From: Streptomyces sp. CB02058
GTDB lineage: Bacteria; Actinomycetota; Actinomycetes; Streptomycetales; Streptomycetaceae
Direction of reading: 5' to 3'
Assembly: GCF_001905505.1 (NCBI RefSeq)
Contig: NZ_LIPG01000011.1
Location: 18,002-82,001, forward strand
Length of the DNA stretch: 64,000 nucleotides
Shown piece by piece: positions 47,564 through 56,498 of the stretch. Under the pieces are notes generated by a model, which searched no databases, was not told the DNA's origin, and saw only the letters and a list, made by a program, of their open reading frames with translations. The position numbers and the translations under genes were made by a program. Numbering within the stretch: position 1 is the stretch's first letter; every line of letters begins with the position of its first letter.

Positions 47564-48579
47564 GGACGCGAGGAGAGCTCACCGCCGGCCGGCGCGTGGG
47601 CTCCCGGCACCTCGGCCGCGAGCACGCCCGGACCCGATGCCACGGGTCCCGACGGCGGTCTGGGCGCGGAGGACTGCGCGATGAAGGCACCGATCAGCAC
47701 CACTCCACCGCCCACGAGCTGCGGCGCGGAGAGGTGCTCACCCAGCAGCACCCAGGCGAGCACGGTCGCGATGACCGCCTCCAGGCAGGCGACGACCCCC
47801 GCGACCTGCGGCGAGAGCAGCCGCACCGAGACGACCCCGGTGGCATAGGCGAGCACGGTCGCGAGCAGCACGATCCAGCCGAGCAGCAGCCACGCGGGGA
47901 CACTGTCCCCGTCCATGTCCGCGTGTCCGCCGAGCACCGCCCAGTCCATACCCCACGGCCTCGCGACGACGGTGAGCACGGCGGCACCCACCAGCAGTCC
48001 GTACGCGATCACGCCGACGGGGTGCGGCGGTTCGGCGTCCGGACCGTCCCCGTGCCCGGCACCCTGGTCCGACAGGACGAAGTAGCCGACCTGGCAGCAC
48101 GCGGCACCCAGGGCGAGCAGCAGCCCGACCACGTCGAAGCTCAGCCCGGCCCACACCTCGACGACACAGGCGAGTCCGCCGACCGCGAGCACCACCCCTG
48201 CGGCGGCGGCGCGGGTGACGGGCCGCCGCTGCACGAAGCGGACCCAGAGGAGGACGAGCGCGGGCGCGAGGTATTCGATGAGCAGGGCGACACCCACCGG
48301 GATGCGCGAGATCGATGCGAAGTAGAAGGCCTGGACGCCTGCCACGGCGAACAGCCCGAAGCCGGCCAGCAGGACGGGCCGTTCCCGGACGAGATTCCGG
48401 TGCTTCCAGGCGACCGGAAGCATGACGAGAGCGGCGCCCGCCACGCGCAGCCACACCACATGGAGGGGGTCGAGCCCCGCCTCGATCAACGGCTTGGCCG
48501 CGACCCCTGAACCACCGAACGCGAAGGCCGAGACAAGGGCCAGGCCCAGACCGGCACTTCTCCCCTGAGACACGTGCAT
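47551..48579 (-). CDS. EamA/DMT-family transporter
   Basis: 342 aa from ATG 48579. Two EamA repeats with about ten membrane spans (GLGLALVSAFAFGGSGVAAKPLI; VVGLLLALGAACCQVGYFVL). A CATGAT hexamer lies 6 nt before the ATG, so the message may be leaderless; GTG 48573 is an alternative start. It sits 67 bp downstream of the Clp-N gene on the same strand. A tail of about 40 residues after the last span is proline-rich and probably cytoplasmic. Confidence 0.88.
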   Translation of the reverse strand: MHVSQGRSAGLGLALVSAFAFGGSGVAAKPLIEAGLDPLHVVWLRVAGAALVMLPVAWKHRNLVRERPVLLAGFGLFAVAGVQAFYFASISRIPVGVALLIEYLAPALVLLWVRFVQRRPVTRAAAAGVVLAVGGLACVVEVWAGLSFDVVGLLLALGAACCQVGYFVLSDQGAGHGDGPDAEPPHPVGVIAYGLLVGAAVLTVVARPWGMDWAVLGGHADMDGDSVPAWLLLGWIVLLATVLAYATGVVSVRLLSPQVAGVVACLEAVIATVLAWVLLGEHLSAPQLVGGGVVLIGAFIAQSSAPRPPSGPVASGPGVLAAEVPGAHAPAGGELSSRPPSP

Positions 48580-48646
48580 CGGCACATCATGGCAGCAGGC
48601 GTCAGCAGCGTCACCCCCGTCACACCTGTCCAGGGCGTGTTCATGA

Positions 48647-49189
48647 TCACTGCAACGGGCTGCCCGTCGCGAGCCGGTCCGCCGCACGGACGGCCAGCCG
48701 CTCGGTCACCACACCCGCGCGCTCCAGCACCTCCACCGCCCGGGATCGGCGATCCGCCACCAGCGCCACGAGCAGATCGAGGCCGTCGGCATGGACCCGC
48801 CCACGCAGGACCGCACCCCGGACCGCGCGCTCCAGCGCCGCCGCGGCCGAGGGCGACCACCCCTCGCCACCGGGTTCACGTACGGCGGGGAACTCACCCG
48901 AATCCTCCTGGGTGCCCTGCCAGCGGAGGCCGTATCCGATGCTGCGCTGCACGAGATAGCCGAGCACCTTGGCGAGCTGCGGCCCGCCGTCGAAGACCTC
49001 CCGGACCTCGGGGTCCGACTCGACGAGGGAATGCAGCAGATGGGCGGTGTCGACATGGCGGTCACCGTCGCGCACGGCCCGCCGCCGCGCGCCGCCAGCC
49101 ACCGCCGTCATGGCGTCACTCAGCCCGACACCGGCCCACGGCGGGTTGGATGGGGCCTGTTCGGGGATCCCCGACGTCCGGAATTGCAC
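48647..49189 (-). CDS. Clp N-terminal domain protein without ATPase
   Basis: 180 aa built from a Clp-N type double repeat (DRHVDTAHLLHSLVESDPEVREVFDGG and GRVHADGLDLLVALVADRRSRAVEVLERAGV). It lacks Walker motifs, so it is a stand-alone domain that could act as an adaptor or decoy for ClpC. ATG 49189 has GGAG upstream. It may be cotranscribed with the downstream EamA gene. Confidence 0.85.
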   Translation of the reverse strand: MQFRTSGIPEQAPSNPPWAGVGLSDAMTAVAGGARRRAVRDGDRHVDTAHLLHSLVESDPEVREVFDGGPQLAKVLGYLVQRSIGYGLRWQGTQEDSGEFPAVREPGGEGWSPSAAAALERAVRGAVLRGRVHADGLDLLVALVADRRSRAVEVLERAGVVTERLAVRAADRLATGSPLQ

Positions 49190-49351
49190 ATCTCCACCCC
49201 ATCAGCCCCGGGGAGCGAAAACATCCCCGCTACGGCGCATCCGGCATCCCGCGGAAGGCGGGCACAACAGAACGCCCCCTCATCCTTCCGGATGAGATCT
49301 CCCCCGAGGGGAAGGCGGTGGCGCACCCTGCGTCGCGCGCACACGGAAAGC

Positions 49352-49390
49352 GTGAAGGGCCCCGGGTCGAGGTCGACCGGGGCCCTTCAC
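49352..49390 (-). terminator. Strong hairpin after the padR gene
   Basis: GTGAAGGGCCCCGG (49352-49365) pairs perfectly with CCGGGGCCCTTCAC (49377-49390). It lies 24 bp past the stop at 49414 and separates padR from the Clp-N gene. Confidence 0.75.
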
Positions 49391-49413
49391 CAGCACTCGG
49401 CGAGCCGCACGGC

Positions 49414-50016
49414 TCAGTGCTCGTCGGCGAGGATCAGATACAGCTTCTTGCGGGCGTCGTTGATGACCGTGAGGGCCTTCTGCCGCTGGTCGGCCGAACC
49501 GGTCTTCCAGACCTGGCCGAACGCCTCCATCAGACCGAACCCGGCCTGCCGGATCTCGTTCATACCCTCCCAGTCGACACCGCGACCGGCTTCCTCCCAC
49601 GGCGCCTCGGCGCCGGACTCGGCCTCCGTACGCCCCGCGTCGGTCAGCGTGAACAGCTTCTTGCCGCCCTCGCTGACGCTGACGATCAGACCCTCGTCCT
49701 CCAGCAGCTGGAGCGTGGGATACACCGAGCCGGGGCTGGGCCGCCAGGCCCCTCCGCTGCGCTCGCCGATCTCCTGGATCATCTCGTAACCGTGCATCGA
49801 GCGGTCCTTGAGCAGCGCGAGGATGGAGGCACGTACGTCACCGCGCCTGGCCCTTCCCCTTCCGCCTCCCCGGCCGCGGCCTCCGCCGCCACCGAAGGGT
49901 CCGCCACCGAAGGGCGGGCCGAACGGCCCGAACGCGGCCCGGCCGCCGTCGAAGTCTCCCCTGCCGGCGCCTCGGCGCCCAGGGCCGTACCCGTGATCGT
50001 GTCCATGTGAACGCAT
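49414..50016 (-). CDS. PadR-family transcriptional regulator with Gly/Arg/His-rich N-terminus
   Basis: 200 aa from ATG 50016 with AAAGGAG 8 nt upstream. Residues 58-130 form the winged helix (DVRASILALLKDRSMHGYEMIQEIGERSGGAWRPSPGSVYPTL). The first 55 residues are low complexity, with HGHDHGYGPGRRG, glycine and phenylalanine runs and RGRGGGRGR. Such extensions are common in actinobacterial PadR proteins. The palindrome CGATATATCG at 50081-50090 lies 65 bp upstream and probably mediates autoregulation. Target genes are not identifiable here. Confidence 0.9.
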   Translation of the reverse strand: MRSHGHDHGYGPGRRGAGRGDFDGGRAAFGPFGPPFGGGPFGGGGGRGRGGGRGRARRGDVRASILALLKDRSMHGYEMIQEIGERSGGAWRPSPGSVYPTLQLLEDEGLIVSVSEGGKKLFTLTDAGRTEAESGAEAPWEEAGRGVDWEGMNEIRQAGFGLMEAFGQVWKTGSADQRQKALTVINDARKKLYLILADEH

Positions 50017-50080
50017 GACTGCGCTCCTTTCGTCATCGTGGTGACGCGACACTTGTCGTTGATCTGTCGCGATGCCTCAA

Positions 50081-50100
50081 CGATATATCGGAAACTATCG
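50081..50100 (-). promoter_or_regulatory. Probable PadR operator
   Basis: A perfect CGATATATCG palindrome (50081-50090) is followed by a partial copy CTATCG (50095-50100). AT-rich in otherwise GC-rich DNA, just upstream of padR. Confidence 0.5.
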
Positions 50101-50308
50101 CAAGGCAAGACCCGGCACGGGCAGTGAAGGGCGGGAGGAGTGCAGCGGCAGCCCGACCGAGCAGCCGTCGCCCTGCCGATCATCAAGTCCGTCGACCGAA
50201 CAGGGGTCTCGATCCCGTGGTCGCGGGCCCGTCGGCATGACAGCAGAGCCTGCCGGCGTGCGGGGAATTCCGAGGGGGCGGACGGCCGCGCTGCTACGGT
50301 CGGGCACC

Positions 50309-50812
50309 ATGAGCTGGCTTCCCGATGACTTCGTCCACCCCGTCCTGGTACCGCTGCCGGGCGGCGGTCATCATCTGCGGCCGATCCGGGAGGCGGACAC
50401 CCCGCTCGACTATCCGGCCGTGATGGGGTCGCGCGAGCGGCTGTGGACCATCTTCGGCCCGGCCTGGGGCTGGCCCGCGGAGACCATGACCTACGAGGCC
50501 GACCGGGCCGACCTCTCGCGGCACGAGAAGGAGATCGCCGCGCACCAGTCCTTCAACTACGCGCTGTTCGACGCGGCGGAGACGGTTCTGCTCGGCTGTG
50601 TCTACATCGACCCGCCGGAGAGGGCCGGCGCGGACGGCGAGATCTCCTGGTGGGTGGTGGACGAGCTGGTGGGCGGCGAGGTCGAGCAGGCCCTCGACGC
50701 GCTGGTGCCGCGGTGGATCGCCGTCGACTGGCCGTTCGAGCAGCCGCGCTTCCTCGGCCGCGAGATCTCCTGGTCGGACTGGCTCGCCCTGCCGCAGCAC
50801 CCCGGCACCTGA
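50309..50812 (+). CDS. GNAT-like acetyltransferase
   Basis: 167 aa from ATG 50309. HHLRPIREADTPLDYPAVMGSRERLWTIFG and VLLGCVYIDPPE fit the GNAT fold, including the central strand that binds acetyl-CoA, although the RxxGxG loop is weak. TACGGT ends 8 nt before the ATG and no ribosome binding site is seen, so it is probably leaderless. Substrate unknown. Confidence 0.75.
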   Translation: MSWLPDDFVHPVLVPLPGGGHHLRPIREADTPLDYPAVMGSRERLWTIFGPAWGWPAETMTYEADRADLSRHEKEIAAHQSFNYALFDAAETVLLGCVYIDPPERAGADGEISWWVVDELVGGEVEQALDALVPRWIAVDWPFEQPRFLGREISWSDWLALPQHPGT

Positions 50813-51039
50813 GTGGCCGCCGCCCGCACCGATCTCGAAGGCTGTCACACGATCCGGTGATCACGAGACCCTGACGACCACCAGCGAGGCGCTGCCAGTG
50901 GTCGATGAGCACGCGGATGAGCCGCCACCCGCCCCTGCCACGATCCCGTGGCCGGCACGGATCACCCCCGGCGCCTCCCGAACCGGCCACCCGCGCCCCG
51001 CCAGGCACTCGGCCTTCCACCGCACGGCGGACACCCGCG

Positions 51040-52296
51040 TCAGAGCCGACGGTCCAGCCACGCGGCGATGTCCGTGACGACCGCCGCGTCGACGTGCTGC
51101 GGCGCCAGGTACCCGGCGGGCGTCGAAGGTCCCGTGCCCGGGAAGAAGAGGTGGTCATCGGCTTCGTGGATCCGGATGGTGACGTCCGGATGCCCGGTCA
51201 GCCCCTCCCTCCAGAGGGACAGGTCGTGCTCGACGGTCACCTGGTAGTCGCGGCCTCCCTGGAGGATCAGCAGGGGCTTGTCCAGGCGGGCGGCGGTGGC
51301 AACGGGGTCGTAGGAGCGCAGGTCCAGCCAGTACGAGGCGGAAAGGCCGAAAGGCAGGTCCTCCCGGGGCGTACGGGGTGACAGGGCGGCCTCGACGGTC
51401 ACTGCCTGACGGGTGATCTCCGCGAGGAGCGCCTCGGAGCGCGGACCGGGGTCGAGGGCGGCAAGGTGGCCCACGACCCGGACGGCCGCCCGGTGCATGG
51501 GCTCGGCGTCACCCGCCAGGATCACGGCACCCGCGACGGACGGCTCGGCCTCGGCGACCCGCGGGGCGGCCTTGCCGCCCATGCTGTGCCCGGCGACGAA
51601 CACCCGGCTGGAATCGACGCACGGCTCGTTCTGGAGCAGACGCACTGCGGCGACGGCGTGGGGGACGTACTCCTGCGTCATCGTGAAGTCGTCCGCGGCA
51701 GCCACCTGCGCCGCGTGCGTGAAGGTCACCTTGTCGTGGCGCAGCACCGCCACGCCGCGGCATGCCAGCCCCCAGGCGAGGTCCTTGAGGGGCTTGTTGG
51801 GGCCGCTGGTCGCGTCCCGGTCGAAGGGGCCACCGCCGCTGAGAAGCACGACTCCGGGCCATGGGCCGTCGCCGCGCGGAACGGTGACCGTGCCGGCCAC
51901 GGCGAGAGGGCCGGCCCCGACCGTGACCTCGTGCTCCTCGAAGGCGTCCGGATCCGAGTAGCGGGGCGGCGTCCATGGTTCGCCGGCAGGAGGCGCGAGG
52001 CGCAGCCCGTTCAGCAGGCCGACGGAGTCGACCGACATGACGGCGGTGAACTGTCCCCGCTCGCAGACCACGGGCACGCCGACACGGGTCAGGTCCGGGC
52101 GCAAAGGCTCGCTCGACGGTTCGCCGAGGTCCGTGACCGGACCGGTCCGCGCGGTCTCGGCGAGCCAGGCCGCCTGGAGTGCCTCGACGGTCACCGCAGC
52201 ACTCAACGGCGGGCTGAACCGCGCGACGATCTCCCCGAAGCGGCCGTCGCATGCCCACTCGACCACCAGCACGGCGGTCTGCTCAGCAGCTTGCAT
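51040..52296 (-). CDS. Alpha/beta hydrolase (dienelactone hydrolase/BAAT-like)
   Basis: 418 aa. The catalytic triad is visible: Ser in GHSMGGKAA near residue 235, Asp in LQGGRDYQV and His in EADDHLFF. An N-terminal DUF3887-like domain of about 120 residues precedes it, giving the two-domain form common in secreted or cytosolic actinobacterial esterases; no signal peptide is seen. ATG 52296 has AGGTGAAG upstream, inside the palindrome at 52303-52326. It is divergent from a small HTH regulator that probably represses it. Confidence 0.88.
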   Translation of the reverse strand: MQAAEQTAVLVVEWACDGRFGEIVARFSPPLSAAVTVEALQAAWLAETARTGPVTDLGEPSSEPLRPDLTRVGVPVVCERGQFTAVMSVDSVGLLNGLRLAPPAGEPWTPPRYSDPDAFEEHEVTVGAGPLAVAGTVTVPRGDGPWPGVVLLSGGGPFDRDATSGPNKPLKDLAWGLACRGVAVLRHDKVTFTHAAQVAAADDFTMTQEYVPHAVAAVRLLQNEPCVDSSRVFVAGHSMGGKAAPRVAEAEPSVAGAVILAGDAEPMHRAAVRVVGHLAALDPGPRSEALLAEITRQAVTVEAALSPRTPREDLPFGLSASYWLDLRSYDPVATAARLDKPLLILQGGRDYQVTVEHDLSLWREGLTGHPDVTIRIHEADDHLFFPGTGPSTPAGYLAPQHVDAAVVTDIAAWLDRRL

Positions 52297-52302
52297 CGCT
52301 TC

Positions 52303-52326
52303 ACCTTTCTCAATTTTGATAAAGGT
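52303..52326. promoter_or_regulatory. 24-bp palindromic operator between hydrolase and HTH regulator
   Basis: ACCTTT (52303-52308) and AAAGGT (52321-52326) flank TCAA-TT-TTGA. One mismatch breaks perfect symmetry. It overlaps the ribosome binding site of the hydrolase gene and the promoter region of the divergent regulator. Confidence 0.7.
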
Positions 52327-52349
52327 AGCATGCGTGAGAATGTTTGGTC

Positions 52350-52916
52350 ATGGACACCTTGGAACTCCTGGCGCACCCTGTCCGCCTCCGCGTGGTCCAC
52401 GCCCTGCGCGGCGGGCGGGCCCTGACCACCGGCCAGTTGTGCGCTCTCATCCCGGATGCCTCCAAGGCCACCGTCTACCGGCACGTCGACCTTCTCGCCG
52501 CAGGCGGCATCCTCGACGTCGCCGACGAACGGCGGGTGCGGGGTGCCGTCGAACGCAGTTACCGGCTGAGGCAGGAGCACCCGGGCATCGACGCGGAAGC
52601 CATGCGTGCGCTCACCCCACAGCACCACGAGCGGGCGTTCGCTGCCGCGATGGCCGCCCTGGTCGCCGAGTTCGGCGCCTATCTGGAGCGCGACGGCAGT
52701 GATCCCGTGGACGACCTCGTCGGCTACCGCCAGCACGCGATCTGGCTCAGCAAGGACGAGCTCGCAGAGCTGATCGGAGCGATGCAGGCCGCCATCGCGC
52801 CCCTCCTCGCCAACGAACCCTCGCGGGACCGCACCCGCTACCTCCTCAGCCCCATCCTCTTCCCCGCCGAACAGGCCGGACAGGCCGAACAGCCAGAACA
52901 GCCGGACCGGTTGTAG
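52350..52916 (+). CDS. ArsR-like/HTH_20 transcriptional regulator
   Basis: 188 aa from ATG 52350. The N-terminal winged helix (ELLAHPVRLRVVHALRGGRALTTGQLCALI, TVYRHVDLLAAGGIL) is followed by a helical domain. It is 53 bp from the divergent hydrolase gene with a near-perfect 24-bp palindrome between, a standard layout for a repressor acting on itself and its neighbour. Confidence 0.88.
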   Translation: MDTLELLAHPVRLRVVHALRGGRALTTGQLCALIPDASKATVYRHVDLLAAGGILDVADERRVRGAVERSYRLRQEHPGIDAEAMRALTPQHHERAFAAAMAALVAEFGAYLERDGSDPVDDLVGYRQHAIWLSKDELAELIGAMQAAIAPLLANEPSRDRTRYLLSPILFPAEQAGQAEQPEQPDRL

Positions 52917-53011
52917 CCGAAGGGGCAACGTCACTCAGCTGTTCGGCCCTGACGCCCGCGATCGGCCTCACAAAGGGAAGCGGGGCGGGGCCTGGCCGCG
53001 TCACTCGGCGG

Positions 53012-53876
53012 TCAGGCGGGAACGCCGGCCCGGTTCAGGACGGCGGCCATCTCGTCTTCGGGGAGCGCCGGGTTGGCGCCCGCGCTGGAGGCCAGTTCGG
53101 GTTCGTGGAGGGCCTCGCGGAGCCGGTGGAGCGGGAGGCGCGGATCACCGGCCGCTGCCTGACGCGTCCAGACCGCGGGGTCATGGCTCAGCCGTTCGAT
53201 CAGCGCGGGCGCGGCGGCCGGATCCCGGACGGCCAGTCGGCGGTAGTTCCCGTCCGGGTGGTCCGCGTAGCGGGCGGCGAGGCCCTCGCGGGGAAAGCGC
53301 GGGTGCGTCTCCGCCATCCAGGCGGAGAACGTCCCGCCGAGCCTCGCGTACACCCGCATCAGAACCTCCTCCGGGGTGTCGGGGTGGTGAATGCCCAGGC
53401 GGTTATCCACCACCGGATCCTCGACGCGCGCGAGCAGGAGCAGCAGACCGGACGGCAGGTGGGGACTCCGGGCGGCGGCGCGCTGGAGCAGCGGGTGGGC
53501 GGAGACCGCGGCGCGGCGCAGCACCTCGGGGTCGCTCAGCCCGTCTCGTACCTACTGCACGGTATCCCCCCGGTCGAAGTCCCCGGCCGTGAAGTCGATC
53601 TCCATGCGCCGCGTCTCGTCCAGCTCCGGCCTGAGCGAGATGGCGAGCCGTACGTCCTCGTCGGGGTCGGCGGCGAGCCGCTCCACGAGATCGGCGGGCA
53701 GCGACGGGTTCTCGGCGAGTGCCGCCAGGTGCGTCCGCTCGGCGAGGCACCTCTCGGCGTCGGCGCGGACGACCGTCACCACCCCCGTCGAAGGCGAGCA
53801 GGCACAGCAGCAGCGGTGTCGGCAGCGACGGATTGCGGGCGACTCCGTCCAGTGCGGACGCGTGGAACGCGACCAT
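53012..53876 (-). pseudogene. Broken leucine-rich-repeat-variant (LRV-like) gene
   Basis: One coding sequence can be followed in three parts. It starts at ATG 53876 (MVAFHASALDGVARNPSLP), changes frame near a GGGGG run around 53785 and continues as VTVVRADAERCLAERTHLAALAENPSLPADLVERLAADPDEDVR. An in-frame TAG at 53552-53554 stops it, and the frame resumes with RRAAVSAHPLLQRAA to the stop at 53012. The repeat ARNPSLPxxLLxxLAxDPDxxVR is typical of LRV proteins. Two independent defects argue for a pseudogene, although a sequencing error in the G-run could explain the first. Confidence 0.75.
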
Positions 53877-54036
53877 GATGCCCCTACCCCCCATGTCTCC
53901 GCGTCGGCTGGTTCACGGCCATGGCTCCCGTCCGGCGGGCGGTCCGGCCGCCATGATCGGCTGGACAGGTCTGACGGCCGCGCCGGAACAGCGGGGCTCC
54001 GGCGTCGAACTCACGCCGGTGCCCGGAAGTCATGAG

Positions 54037-54546
54037 TCACGCCGTCGGGTCCGGCCCCGGAACCCGGTCGGTGGCGAGCAGCTGCTCGCGCAGGATGTCG
54101 GCGTGCCCGCAGTGGTGGGCCAGCTCGCGCAGGACTTGCAGATACACCCAGCGCAGCGTACGCGGTCCGGTGCGGTGGCCGGTCACGACGGTGTCCAACG
54201 ACAGACCCGAGACGATCGCCGCGGCCGTCGCGCAGGCCTCCTGATGGGCCGCCCGGACGGAGGCGACGGTGTCGTCGTCGGAGAGCCTGAAGGATTCGTC
54301 CGGGCTCTGCACCAATCCCAGCTCCCGACGGGACGTGCCGCCGACGCACTCCTCGAACCAGACCCGCTGCATCCACGTGACGTGCTTGAGCAGGCCGAGC
54401 AACGTGGTTGCCGAGGGTACGAGCCGTCGGCGGACCTGTTCCTCGGTGAGGCCGTCGAGGGTTGCCTCGACGGCACTCCGACCGTCCTTCACGAACGCGT
54501 CGAACTGCCTGCGTTCGTCGTCCAGCAGCACATCGAACGAGCCCAT
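54037..54546 (-). CDS. DinB-like (DUF664) four-helix protein
   Basis: 169 aa from ATG 54546 with GGGAG upstream. Helices and probable metal histidines are in LLGLLKHVTWMQRVWFEE, the middle helix VRAAHQEACATAAAIVSG, and LAHHCGHADILREQL. It has the same fold as the protein at 34829-35332 but only distant sequence identity. Function likely thiol-dependent, substrate unknown. Confidence 0.85.
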   Translation of the reverse strand: MGSFDVLLDDERRQFDAFVKDGRSAVEATLDGLTEEQVRRRLVPSATTLLGLLKHVTWMQRVWFEECVGGTSRRELGLVQSPDESFRLSDDDTVASVRAAHQEACATAAAIVSGLSLDTVVTGHRTGPRTLRWVYLQVLRELAHHCGHADILREQLLATDRVPGPDPTA

Positions 54547-54780
54547 CGGAGTCTCCCATCGCGTCGCGGAACGGGGCATCGGCTCGGGCGAGCGGCTGTC
54601 CGCACCGGCCTCGCCCACCCTAGGAGCCGACGGCGGCGGAAGGGCGATCGCGGAACGCGCGCCAACGGCGCCGGCCGAAGGGGGTCACCTCCGTGGCGTG
54701 GGCCGACCCGCCGACGGTACGAGCCGCGCATCCGCGATTGGCCTTGGACCGCGCGATTGCGTCCGCCTACCGTCTGCTCC

Positions 54781-55602
54781 ATGAAGATCCGCATCGTCGA
54801 CGCGTTCACCGGCCGCCCCTTCGCCGGCAATCCCGCCGGAGTCGTGATCCTGGACTCCGGGACCTTCCCCGGGGCCGACCGCCTCCAGATCATCGCCTCC
54901 GAGGTCAATCTCTCCGAGACCGCCTTCGCCCACCCGCTGCCGCCGGGCGGCGACGCCGACTGGGCGCTGCGCTGGTTCACCCCCACGACCGAGGTCGACA
55001 TGTGCGGGCACGCGACACTCGCCACCGCTCACGTCCTGCACACCACGGGAGCCGCGAGCGGCACGGTGCGCTTCGCGACCCGGTCCGGCGTCCTGCGCTC
55101 CACGGCACACGAGGACGGCACCCTGACGCTGGACTTCCCGACGGCGCCTCTGACACCGGTGCCGGCCCCGGCCGGACTGGCCGAGGCGCTCGGCGCGTCG
55201 CCGCTCTCCGTCCATGACACGGGCGAGCAGGTCGGCGACCTCCTGGTGGAACTGGCCGACGAGGCGGCCGTACGCGCTCTCCGGCCGGACTTCCGCGCGC
55301 TCGTCGCCTGTTCCCGACGGGGCGTCATCGCCACGGCGGCGGCCGAGGACCCCACGAGCGGCTACGACTTCGTCTCGCGGGGCTTCTTCCCCCGGGTGGG
55401 CATCGACGAGGACCCGGTGACGGGCAGCGCCCACACCGCTCTGGCGCCCTTCTGGTCGGCCAGGTTCGGCCGTGGCGACCTCACGGGCCTCCAGGCCTCG
55501 GCCCGCTCGGGTCTGGTCCGCACCTCGCTGCGGGGCGAGCGCACCCTGCTGACCGGCAGCGCGGTCACGGTCATCGACGGCGACCTGCTCGCGGGACTCT
55601 GA
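54781..55602 (+). CDS. PhzF-family isomerase-like protein
   Basis: 273 aa. PhzF features: start IRIVDAFTGRPFAGNPAGVV, catalytic Glu in NLSETAFAHP near residue 46, CGHATLATAHVL, and the second-half EDPVTGSAHTALAPFW. It is a complete protein of usual length. TACCGT ends 7 nt before ATG 54781 and no ribosome binding site is present, suggesting leaderless translation. Most stand-alone PhzF proteins have no known substrate; there are no phenazine genes nearby. Confidence 0.9.
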   Translation: MKIRIVDAFTGRPFAGNPAGVVILDSGTFPGADRLQIIASEVNLSETAFAHPLPPGGDADWALRWFTPTTEVDMCGHATLATAHVLHTTGAASGTVRFATRSGVLRSTAHEDGTLTLDFPTAPLTPVPAPAGLAEALGASPLSVHDTGEQVGDLLVELADEAAVRALRPDFRALVACSRRGVIATAAAEDPTSGYDFVSRGFFPRVGIDEDPVTGSAHTALAPFWSARFGRGDLTGLQASARSGLVRTSLRGERTLLTGSAVTVIDGDLLAGL

Positions 55603-55626
55603 GCCCGGCGGGCGGGGCGGCCCTGC

Positions 55627-56421
55627 TCACGGGGTCGGCAGCCAGTCCACCTTGCCCGCGAGCAGGGCGTAACCGACGAACGCCCCGATGTCGAGCAGGG
55701 CGTGGGCGACGACAAGCGGCCCGACCCGCCCCCAGCGCCGGTACAGCAGCACGAAGACCACGCCCATGACCATGTTCCCGATGAAGCCGCCGATCCCCTG
55801 GTAGAGGTGGTACGAGCCGCGCAGTACGGAACTCGCCACCAGCGCGGCCATCGGCGTCCATCCCAACTGCCCCAGCCGCCGCAGCAGATAGCCGACGACG
55901 ATGACTTCCTCGACGAGGGAGTTCTGGAGCGCGGAGAGGATCAGTACGGGGAACTTCCACCACACCTCGGGCAGCGACTCCGGCACCACCGTGAGGTTGA
56001 ATCCGGTGGCCCGCGCCACCAGGTAGAACGCCAGCCCGGCGCTGCCGATCCCCGCCGCGACCAGAGTGCCCCGGCCGAGGTCCTGCCAGGGCCTGGTGCG
56101 GTCGAGGCCGAGGGTCCGCAGACTCGCGCGCTCCCGCATGAGCAGGTGGGCCACCAGGGCGACGGGCACCAGCGCCGTGGCGATGCCGAAGAGCTGCCAG
56201 GACAGGTCGAGCCATGGCCGGCCCGGGGCGTACGAGCCGTTCAGCGTCGCGGCCTGGTCCTTGAGGCCACCTGGTTTCGTCAACGACCCGATGAAGCTGA
56301 TCAGGGCGGACACCGCGCTGGCCCCGAGCGAGAGAGCCAGCACGAGCAGCGTCTCCGAGCTCAGGGTCCGCCGGGACACCCCCTCGTGAGGAATGGATTC
56401 AGCCACGCGCCCCGCCTCCAC
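55627..56421 (-). CDS. CPBP-family intramembrane protease-like protein
   Basis: 264 aa with seven or eight membrane segments. The conserved glutamates are in LVEEVIVVGYLLRRL, where the usual EExxxR arginine is replaced by valine. The later histidines are in RGSYHLYQG and AHALLDIGAF. This form is, to my knowledge, common in actinobacteria. Active protease or membrane-stability role cannot be decided from sequence. Confidence 0.85.
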   Translation of the reverse strand: MEAGRVAESIPHEGVSRRTLSSETLLVLALSLGASAVSALISFIGSLTKPGGLKDQAATLNGSYAPGRPWLDLSWQLFGIATALVPVALVAHLLMRERASLRTLGLDRTRPWQDLGRGTLVAAGIGSAGLAFYLVARATGFNLTVVPESLPEVWWKFPVLILSALQNSLVEEVIVVGYLLRRLGQLGWTPMAALVASSVLRGSYHLYQGIGGFIGNMVMGVVFVLLYRRWGRVGPLVVAHALLDIGAFVGYALLAGKVDWLPTP

Positions 56422-56498
56422 CTGTGCACCTTCCGTCGACTACGCGTCATAGCTTGCCCGAAGGTGTCGCGGAGGCGGGACACCGGGAGGCTCCTCCC

